From DASSJT01 sp963715025 (GTDB lineage: Bacteria; Actinomycetota; Actinomycetes; Actinomycetales; Dermatophilaceae), in assembly GCA_963715025.1 (NCBI GenBank), contig CAVQQQ010000002.1, forward strand, positions 1,178,001 through 1,242,000: 64,000 bases of DNA, in the 5' to 3' direction. Below the pieces are notes generated by a model. The model was not told where the DNA came from. It searched no databases and saw only the letters and a program-made list of their open reading frames with translations. A program made the translations under genes and the position numbers. This document shows, piece after piece, positions 57,882 through 64,000 of the stretch (positions are counted from its first letter, which is position 1; every line of letters starts with the position of its first letter).

Positions 57882-59524
57882 TCACGGGTCGACATTGATC
57901 GTGCAGGTGTAGATGCCCGGTTCGAGGTCGGATGCGGTCACCGAGCCGTCGCCGTTGGCGCCCGTGGACCCGGAGGCCACGCCGCAGTCAATGGTGGACG
58001 CGGTGCCGCCGTCAATCTGCGAGTTCACCGAGACCGTGATGTCGGTCAGCGGTGTGTTGAAGAAGCGAGACCGTCTCCCCGACGTACGGGTCGTCAGAGC
58101 AGAAGGCCAGGTTGTCGACGGTGACCGTCTTGTCAGCCTCGCCGTGGTAGCCGGCCGGTACGGTCTCGTGGACCGTGTAGTCACCGAACGTCAGCCCGTC
58201 GAAGCAGGCCACGCCGTTGGCAGTCGGTGGCCTTCGTGACGCCGTTGACCGTGAAGTTGACTCCTGCGTGCGGGTGGTCACCCGGGCCGTCTGCGGCGTG
58301 CTTCCTGGTCTTGGTGACCTTGATGGCACCGACGTTGAGCCGGTTCGTGAACGTGCACGTCACCGTCTCGCCGACGCTGACGTCGATGTTCGTCACCGGA
58401 CTTCCGTCGTCACAGGTGGCGCTGACCAGCTCCCAGTTGGCCGGCACGGTCTCCGCCGCGATGTAGCCCGATCCGGCGAGGACGTTCGCGCCTGCCGTGT
58501 CGTTGGTCCCGCCGTCCTTGAGCGAGAAGGCGGCATTCAGGTTCGACGGCCCGTCGGTCAGGGTGAAGTCGAACGAGGTGTCCGTCGGGTCGGGTGACGG
58601 GATCGTGACCTTCTTGATCACGATGTCGCCGCAGTTCGCGAGGTTGGTGGGAACCGGGGCGATGAAGTCCTTCAGCGCCGCGGTGAAGGAGTCAGACGAC
58701 CGGCTCTTCAGGTAAGCCGAGCCGAAGGACACACACGGATCCAAACCAGCCGTGAGCGCGTCGAAGTCGAGCTGTGCCTCGCCGAAGGTTCGGGCGCTGA
58801 AACCAGTGGTGCTCAGACCGTCGTCCTCGGCGTTCGGGATGGCCGACGTGTTGATCGACCCCGTCGCGTCACCCGCAGCGGTCAGGTTGGATCGCGTGCC
58901 CCAGCAGGGGGTCGTGTTGTTGGCCTGGCACTGGCTGCCCGGACCGCTTGCCACCCAGCGCGACACGAACAGCTCAGGGTGAGTGCCACCGTTGGCGAGG
59001 TCGTACTGGATCAGGAGGTCTCCCGCCGTGCGAACCGGCGTCACACCGTTCGACGTGAGGGTACTGGACTGGTTGAACTCAAAGTCCATGTTGGTGGTGC
59101 CAGTGGGATCCTGCACGCGGGTCCAGTAGAGGTTGAGGAACCGAGCGCCAGTCGGCGTCGTCTCGAGGTACAGGCCGAAGTTCGTCAGGTCGCTCTTGTT
59201 GGGCGGGATGCTCCCGTCCACAACCGTCGGAACGGCTGTGTCTTCCTTCGTGCCCTGGCCGAACGAGTCGTCGTTCGCGCCCGGCGGCAGATCCGCCTTG
59301 TTGATCTGGGTGACGTTCATCCAGTCGAGGGACGGCGCCGCGTCGTCGACCCTGAGGTTGGCGTCGGTGTCGATCTCGAAGTCGCTGCCGGTCAGCGAAA
59401 CTTCGGGGTGGCTGGCGAACGCGGACTGTACGCCGAGCCCACCTGCCAGGACGACCGCGCCTACCGCGGCCACGACGATTCTGCGGCGCCGATTTCCGAA
59501 CACCGAGTTGTCTTGTAGTTGCAT
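57882..59524 (-). pseudogene. Secreted SpaA/prealbumin-like surface protein with two frameshifts
   Basis: From ATG 59524 a signal peptide follows (NRRRRIVVAAVGAVVLAGGL, cleavage near AFASHPE), then about 300 residues of non-adhesin-like secreted domain rich in Thr/Asn. Repeated beta-sandwich modules come next (VIKKVTIPSPDPTDTSFDFT...; AIKVTKTRKHAADGPGDHPH). At about 58218-58225 the frame changes (to ANGVACFDGLTFGDYTVHET) and again at about 58065-58070 (to FFNTPLTDITVSVNS). It ends in CTCTINVDP. One extra base at each point restores a single about 547-residue protein. FGDYTVHETVPAGYH and AAETVPANWELVSATCDDG are typical SpaA-type turns. No LPxTG sorting signal remains. Product: extracellular, probably structural. 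Confidence 0.65.
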
Positions 59525-59841
59525 CTACTGCTCCCCTGTCCGATGAGCACCGGGCCGCACCGGCCCGGGGAGCAGGCAGGTGGATAAAGAGGTCCCCCGA
59601 CCGCTCCGAGAACCGAGTCTCGCGACCCTCCGAGCACACGGGCATCGGCCGAAAGAGCCCCCCCGGTACTAGTCACATGACTAGCCCATTCGGGTCATGC
59701 CAGACACGCAAGACATGTGGTGCGGATACACACAAAAGCCCCAGACAGGGAACAGCAGGAAATCAGGTCAAATACAGAAGTATTTCGCTCGCGAAGCCTC
59801 GCGAACGGGCATATCACATGCTCGTGGCCGGGGTGGCGGGG
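59525..59841. other. Upstream region of the surface-protein gene
   Basis: About 317 bp without a gene. The stretch from 59665 to 59830 is the most AT-rich long segment nearby. It contains CTAGT-CACATG-ACTAG (59669-59684) and repeated CTCGCGAA elements near 59785-59805. It should hold the surface-protein promoter and the tail side of lpdA. Confidence 0.5.
59669..59684. promoter_or_regulatory. Inverted repeat CTAGT-N6-ACTAG, possible operator
   Basis: Perfect 5-bp arms around CACATG lie 145 bp before the surface-protein ATG. The regulator is unknown. Confidence 0.4.
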
Positions 59842-61242
59842 TCAGAGGTTGATCATGTGCCCCGCGATGCCCTCGATGGCCTCCTTCATGGCCTCGCTCA
59901 GGGTGGGGTGGGCGAAGACGTTGCGGGCGACCTCGTCGGCAGTGAGGTCCCACTGCTGGGCCAGCGTCAGCGCAGGAAGCAGCTCGGTGACCTCGGGCCC
60001 GATCAGGTGGGCGCCGAGCAGCTCGTTGTACTTGGCATCCGCCACGATCTTGACGAAGCCGACCCCCTCGGCCATGCCGCGCGCCTTGCCGTTGGCGGAG
60101 AAGGGGAAGGACGCCGTCTTGACGTCGTAGCCGCGCTCGCGAGCCTGCTCCTCCGAGTAGCCGAACGAGGCGATCTGGGGCTGGCAGAAGGTGGCCCGCG
60201 GGATCATGTCGAAGTTGAGCTCCATGGTCTCCGCGCCGGCGATGGTCTCGGCCGCCACGACACCCATGGCCTCGGCGGTGTGGGCCAGCATGAGCTTGCC
60301 GGTGACGTCGCCGATCGCGTAGACGTTCGGGACGCTGGTGCGTCCGCGGCCGTCGACCTCGATCGCCCCGCGGTCGGTCAGGGCCACGCCGGTCGACTCG
60401 AGGCCGTAGCCCTCGACCCGCGGGGCGAAGCCGATCGCCTGGAGCACCTTGTCCGTCTCGAGCACCTGCTGCTCGCCGCCGGCCGCCGGGCTCACGGTCA
60501 CCCTGACCTTCTCGCCGGAGTCGTCGATCGACTCCACCTTGGTCGACAGCAGGACCGTGACGCCGAGCTTCTTGTACTGCTTGAGCAGCTCCTTGGAGAC
60601 GTCGGCGTCCTCGGTCGGGACCATCCGGTCGAGGAACTCGACGATGGTGACGTCGACCCCGAAGTTCTTCATGACGTAGGCGAACTCCACGCCGATCGCG
60701 CCCGACCCGGCGATGATGACCGACCCGGGCAGCTGGTCGCTGAGGATCTGCTCCTCGTACGTCACGACCCGCTCCGAGAGGGACGTCCCGGGGACCAGGC
60801 GAGTCGTGGCTCCCGTGGCAATGATCAGGTTGTCGAAGCTGAGCCTGCGCGTGCCACTGCCGTCCGTCAGGGCGACATCCATCGTGGTCGGGCTGACCAG
60901 GGTGCCCCAGCCGGAAACCTCCTCGATCTTGTTCTTCTTCATGAGGAAGTGCACGCCCCTGGCGCTGGCGTCGGCGACCTGGCGGCTGCGCGCATGGGTC
61001 GGGCCGAACGCCATCGTCGCGTCGCCCTCGATCCCGAAGGTCTTCTTCTCGTGGGTGATGATGTGCGCGATCTCGGCGTTGCGGAGCAGCGCCTTCGAGG
61101 GGATGCAGCCGACGTTGAGGCAGACACCGCCCCAGTACTTCACTTCAACGACAGCGGTCTTGAGGCCCAGCTGTGACGCGCGGATCGCCGCGACGTAGCC
61201 ACCCGGACCCGCACCCAGCACGACAACATCGAAGTCAGCCAT
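59842..61242 (-). CDS. lpdA: Dihydrolipoyl dehydrogenase (E3)
   Basis: The 466-residue flavoenzyme is shared by 2-oxoacid dehydrogenase complexes. FDVVVLGAGPGGYVAAIRAS (FAD), the redox-active disulfide in GGVCLNVGCIPSKALLRN, SVIIAGSGAIGVEFAYVMK (NAD), VYAIGDVTGKLMLAHTA and the catalytic HAHPTLSE-type motif FAHPTLSEAMKEA are present. ATG 61242 lies 7 nt after TAGGAT, a leaderless start; longer frames are not homologous. Confidence 0.96.
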   Translation of the reverse strand: MADFDVVVLGAGPGGYVAAIRASQLGLKTAVVEVKYWGGVCLNVGCIPSKALLRNAEIAHIITHEKKTFGIEGDATMAFGPTHARSRQVADASARGVHFLMKKNKIEEVSGWGTLVSPTTMDVALTDGSGTRRLSFDNLIIATGATTRLVPGTSLSERVVTYEEQILSDQLPGSVIIAGSGAIGVEFAYVMKNFGVDVTIVEFLDRMVPTEDADVSKELLKQYKKLGVTVLLSTKVESIDDSGEKVRVTVSPAAGGEQQVLETDKVLQAIGFAPRVEGYGLESTGVALTDRGAIEVDGRGRTSVPNVYAIGDVTGKLMLAHTAEAMGVVAAETIAGAETMELNFDMIPRATFCQPQIASFGYSEEQARERGYDVKTASFPFSANGKARGMAEGVGFVKIVADAKYNELLGAHLIGPEVTELLPALTLAQQWDLTADEVARNVFAHPTLSEAMKEAIEGIAGHMINL

Positions 61243-61338
61243 GGGCGCCATCCTAGGAACACCCGCATCCGCGGGGCACATCGGCGGCGGCGAGTGGGCG
61301 CCAGCTGCGCCCCGGCGTCCTGGTCCCCAGGGCAAAAC

Positions 61339-61373
61339 GGTGGTGCCGCCCATATTCGCAGGGCGGCACCACC
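61339..61373 (-). terminator. Intrinsic terminator of the SRPBCC gene
   Basis: GGTGGTGCCGCCC and its complement form a perfect 13-bp stem with a 9-nt loop. On the minus strand it is followed by GTTTTGCC, giving a short U-tract, 22 nt after the stop at 61395. Confidence 0.85.
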
Positions 61374-61394
61374 GGGTCTATGACGGACGGACGA

Positions 61395-61853
61395 CTACCC
61401 CTCGCGAGGCACCTCGCCGCGCCACCCGCCGGTCGGGTGCGGCTGCGACTCGACGAACTCCTTGAACTGCTTCAGGTCCTTCGCAACGTGCCGCTCGACG
61501 AAGCCCAGCTTGTCCCCGGCCTGCTCGGCCAGCCCGTCAGGATCCATGTCGAGCAGCAGGTCGACTCGGGTGCGGTCCTGTGACAGCTTGTGGAAGTCGA
61601 CTGCCCCGGCCTGGCGCACGTCGCCGTCGGCCTTCCAGGCAATGCGGGTGTCGGGAATCTGCTCGGTGATCGTGGCGTCGAACTCGCGCTTCACCCCACC
61701 GATCTTCACCTTCCAGTGCAGGTGGCGGTCGCCGATCTGGGTGACTTCCTCGACGCCGTCCATGAACTCGGGGAATTCCTCGAACTGCGTCCACTGGCTG
61801 TAGGCGGCGGTCACGTAGCAGTCGACATCGATCGACTTCTGTGCGGTGGTCAT
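61395..61853 (-). CDS. SRPBCC family (polyketide cyclase/dehydrase-like) protein
   Basis: The 152-residue START/Bet v1-like fold begins MTTAQKSIDVDCYVTAAYSQ; WTQFEEFPEFMDGVEEVTQIGDRHLHWKVKIGG is the conserved SRPBCC segment of the COG5637/polyketide-cyclase group. The ligand is unknown. ATG 61853 has only a weak GGGAAC upstream. A single transcription unit ends at the 61339-61373 terminator. Confidence 0.85.
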   Translation of the reverse strand: MTTAQKSIDVDCYVTAAYSQWTQFEEFPEFMDGVEEVTQIGDRHLHWKVKIGGVKREFDATITEQIPDTRIAWKADGDVRQAGAVDFHKLSQDRTRVDLLLDMDPDGLAEQAGDKLGFVERHVAKDLKQFKEFVESQPHPTGGWRGEVPREG

Positions 61854-61957
61854 GTTCTGTTCCCATCGTTCGCTTTCAGGCGGACACCTGTCGCCTACCC
61901 GCCGCTTCTGGGCCGAAACCTTCTCCGCCCGGGGTCCGACACGGCCGATGCGCACGA

Positions 61958-62001
61958 ACAGGGGGTATGCCGTGGAGCTGGCTCCACGGCATACCCCCTG
62001 T
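61958..62001 (-). terminator. MFS gene terminator built from inverted GGCATAC motifs
   Basis: Bases 61958-61978 and 61981-62001 are perfectly complementary (21 bp nominal stem, 2-nt centre). The arms contain GGGGTATGCCG and CGGCATACCCC. It begins 15 nt after the stop at 62016. Confidence 0.8.
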
Positions 62002-62015
62002 GTTTCTGGCTCGGA

Positions 62016-63287
62016 TCAGGCGGCGAGAGCCGTCTCGTCGGGGATCACCTCCGCCGGCTCGACCGCAGCCTTCGTGAGCGAGCGCAGGCGCCAGGCGGCC
62101 ACGAGTGCGAGGGCGCTGATCGCGACGTGGGTCCCCAGGAACAGCTCGTGCTGGCCGGCGCCGAGCATGACCCCGGCCACGAGGGGCCCGACCGCCGATA
62201 CGCCGGTCTGCAAGGCAGCGAACAGGCCGAGCGTGGTACCGACCATGCCCTGCGGGGCGAGGCTCGCCGTGAGCGGGTTGAGCACGGGGGCGTACATCGT
62301 CTCGCCCACCGCGAACACGCCGAAGGCGGTGACGAACACGGCGGCTGCCACCCCCGGCAGGGCCGAGGCCGCAGTCAGCATGACCCAGGCGGACAGCCAG
62401 ATCGCCGCCACCCCCATGAGCAGGCCCGGTGCGCCGCGGCGCGCAGTGGCCCGCACCACGACCATCTGGAGCACGATGATCACCGCGCAGTTGACGGCGG
62501 CGGCGAGTCCGACCGTGGTCTCCTCGACGTGCAGGACCGTTAAGGCGTACGCGGGCAGGCCGCTCTCGAACTGGGCATAGAAGGCCAGGGCGAGCGTGGC
62601 CGTGATGACGGCTGTCCAGCGCAGCGCGGGGATCTTCCAGACCGCCCGCAGCGCGCTGACGCTGCTGGGCTGGGCCGAGCCCGCGGTTCCGGCGACCGGA
62701 CCGCTGGCAGCGGCTGCGCGCGCGGCCTGGATGCCATCCCCACGCCCCGCGGCCAGGATCAGGCCTGCGGAAATGAGGAAGCCGACGGCGGCGGTCGCGA
62801 AGGCGGGCCACATGCCCGTCGGGCGGTCGAGGTCGACCATGTACCCGGCCGCGAGGGCCCCGACGGCCATCCCCAGGGACTGCCCCGTGAACTGCCAGGC
62901 GAAGACCCGCCTGCGGTCGGCGCCCCCCACCCAGTGCAGGACCAGGACGGACTGCGCCGGTCCGGCAGCGGTGAGGCCGGCGCCGAAGACGAGCATCCCG
63001 GCCAGGAAGGCATTGGGAGTGTCGGCGAGGAGCAGTGACGCCACCGCGAGGGCGGAGACCGACTTGGCCCAGACGGCCACGGTGACCGGCGAGATGCGGT
63101 CGGCAAGGCGTCCGCCGATGGGCGCCGCGAACAGGGCGCCGACCGAGAACAGGCTCGATGCCGCCGCAGCCACGATGTTGCCCCAGCCGCGGGTGTTGGC
63201 GGCGTACGCGTACTGGTAGGGCAGAACCGTCCCCCACCCCAGCATGGCGATGGAGGAGGCGAGGATCAGGAGTCGGGCGCGGCGCAC
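62016..63287 (-). CDS. MFS transporter, divergent from a MarR regulator
   Basis: The 423-residue protein has twelve helices in the MFS_1 family. RRARLLILASSIAMLGWGTVLPYQ opens helix 1; FAAPIGGRLADRISPVTVAVW holds motif A (GGRLADR). GTG 63287 is preferred because the upstream frame runs through the AT-rich operator. The divergent MarR protein and two TTTCGA palindromes between them suggest an efflux pump induced by its substrate. Confidence 0.85.
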   Translation of the reverse strand: MRRARLLILASSIAMLGWGTVLPYQYAYAANTRGWGNIVAAAASSLFSVGALFAAPIGGRLADRISPVTVAVWAKSVSALAVASLLLADTPNAFLAGMLVFGAGLTAAGPAQSVLVLHWVGGADRRRVFAWQFTGQSLGMAVGALAAGYMVDLDRPTGMWPAFATAAVGFLISAGLILAAGRGDGIQAARAAAASGPVAGTAGSAQPSSVSALRAVWKIPALRWTAVITATLALAFYAQFESGLPAYALTVLHVEETTVGLAAAVNCAVIIVLQMVVVRATARRGAPGLLMGVAAIWLSAWVMLTAASALPGVAAAVFVTAFGVFAVGETMYAPVLNPLTASLAPQGMVGTTLGLFAALQTGVSAVGPLVAGVMLGAGQHELFLGTHVAISALALVAAWRLRSLTKAAVEPAEVIPDETALAA

Positions 63288-63302
63288 AGGAGTCTCAACT
63301 AG

Positions 63303-63333
63303 ATTTCGATGTCGAATATTTCGATTTCGAAAT
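63303..63333. promoter_or_regulatory. Double MarR-type operator
   Basis: ATTTCGA-TT-TCGAAAT (63318-63333) is a perfect palindrome. A second, slightly diverged copy ATTTCGA-TG-TCGAATA precedes it at a 15-bp offset (63303-63318). The block is AT-rich and lies between the divergent MFS and marR starts, ending 26 bp before the marR ATG. Confidence 0.8.
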
Positions 63334-63358
63334 CTTAGCAATCGAAGCAGACAGTGAC

Positions 63359-63889
63359 ATGATGTTTTCCGTGGCGCCGACGAAGCAGGAGCGGACGGCC
63401 AAGGACGACTTCCGGGAGGCCGTCGCCTCGTACGTGGCCGCGGGTGGTGACGAGTCGGTCCAGCGCGTGATCACCGCGGTCTACGGCCTCACCCGCAAAC
63501 TCGACCAGTGGTACAGCCGGCAGCTGGCCGACCTGGACATCTCCCACGGCGAATGGTCTGTGCTGGCGCATCTGGCCAAGGCCGGCGACGCCGGAGCGAC
63601 GCCGAGCCGCCTCGCCGACGTAGCCCACATCGCAGCGTCCTCCATGACCCACCGGCTGGATCGCATGAGCAAGCGGGGGCTCATCGATCGGGCACCGGAC
63701 CCGGCGAACCGCACTCGGGTCGTCGTGACGTTGAAGAAGGCTGGGTGGGAGCTGTTCAGCGCGGCCGTGCGCGAGGCCAACGTCGTGGAGTCGGACACGC
63801 TTGCTGCCCTGTCGCGACGTCAGCGGGAGGAGCTGGCCTCACTCCTCGAGGTCGTGATCTCGGGACTCGACAGCCTCGAGACGGCGTAG
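63359..63889 (+). CDS. MarR family transcriptional regulator
   Basis: The 176-residue winged-helix regulator has RKLDQWYSRQLADLDISHGEWSVLAHLAKAGDAGATPSRLADVAHIAASSMTHRLDRMSKRGLIDRAPDPANRTRVVVTL, with a typical MarR recognition helix and DxR wing (DPANRTR). A somewhat longer N-terminal helix than usual starts at ATG 63359; ATG 63362 is next. It probably represses itself and the divergent MFS pump through the 63303-63333 operator. Confidence 0.9.
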   Translation: MMFSVAPTKQERTAKDDFREAVASYVAAGGDESVQRVITAVYGLTRKLDQWYSRQLADLDISHGEWSVLAHLAKAGDAGATPSRLADVAHIAASSMTHRLDRMSKRGLIDRAPDPANRTRVVVTLKKAGWELFSAAVREANVVESDTLAALSRRQREELASLLEVVISGLDSLETA

Positions 63890-63963
63890 CACCGGAGATC
63901 GACGGCCCCTGAGTTGTCGAGCGGGCCGGCGTTGTCGGTCCCTGGAGTCCGGACGAAGCGCCG

Positions 63964-64000
63964 TCAGAGAGTGGGGAACCAGATGTCGATCTCGCGGACC
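63964..64000 (-). CDS. C-terminal end of an unidentified minus-strand gene
   Basis: A frame ending ...VREIDIWFPTL then TGA enters from the right edge. The composition (Ile, Trp, Phe) looks coding, and it would converge with marR after a 74-bp gap. Too little is visible to name it. Confidence 0.3.
   Translation of the reverse strand, partial: VREIDIWFPTL

Noticed and set aside
59677..61176. 499-residue plus-strand frame opposite lpdA
   Set aside because: It is a shadow of lpdA, with no homology-like content.
1..64000. CRISPR array, insertion sequence or prophage
   Set aside because: There are no regularly spaced direct repeats with variable spacers, no transposase or integrase frame, and no phage structural genes.

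Overview
The window is a GC-rich chromosomal segment from an actinobacterium. The gene set and leaderless-start style suggest Micrococcales, perhaps Intrasporangiaceae, but that placement is an inference. The order miaB, recX-recA, clgR, cinA-pgsA-rimO, ftsK, rnj-dapA, thyA-dfrA, dapB, pnp-rpsO resembles the mycobacterial core neighbourhood Rv2733c to Rv2785c. Lineage-specific blocks are inserted between these core genes. No tRNA, rRNA, insertion sequence, prophage or CRISPR array was seen.

Layout. 1-277: start of miaB (cut by the window edge). 415-8175: an ArsR-family regulator translationally coupled to a six-gene membrane complex related to hydrogenase-4/formate hydrogenlyase, with the same order as M. 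tuberculosis Rv0081-Rv0087. Its large subunit lacks the NiFe-binding cysteines, so it is better called an energy-converting-hydrogenase-related (Ehr) complex. 8214-10100: recX and recA with a RecA-NDp type promoter and a LexA box. 10218-11200: a corA-like gene broken by a frameshift. 11299-16229: a small coiled-coil protein, an ABC-2 exporter, nitronate monooxygenase, DUF3046 and a GNAT protein. 16381-22415: lhr helicase, a Nei-type glycosylase and a TfoX-N protein. 22460-25547: clgR, cinA/pncC, pgsA, rimO. 25589-31900: dipeptidase, a frameshifted ion channel, an MFS pump, ftsK. 32150-33766: a SAM-IV riboswitch and the class V aminotransferase it probably controls. 33863-36152: a strictosidine-synthase-like protein, a tandemly duplicated mini-gene with a structured leader, and a GlxA-type regulator. 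36321-41989: rnj, dapA, thyA, dfrA, satD and a membrane partner. 42087-45820: the phenylacetyl-CoA epoxidase operon paaABCDE. 45945-49557: GNAT, azlCD and membrane proteins. 49558-54339: dapB, a secreted nuclease and a ferredoxin reductase. 54501-57470: rpsO-pnp. 57882-59524: a frameshifted surface protein. 59842-63889: lpdA, an SRPBCC protein, and a divergent MFS pump/MarR pair.

Regulation visible in the sequence includes a LexA box, a SAM-IV aptamer with an apparent pairing switch, several inverted-repeat operators and many hairpin terminators. At least nine starts look leaderless: a TANNNT-like -10 lies 6-7 nt before the start codon. The heptamer GGCATAC/GTATGCC occurs 34 times by hand count, about five times the rough base-composition expectation. 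It is placed as inverted pairs in two terminators and in the loop of a third, a layout that resembles DNA-uptake sequences of other phyla. Three genes carry single-base frameshifts, which may be real decay or assembly error.
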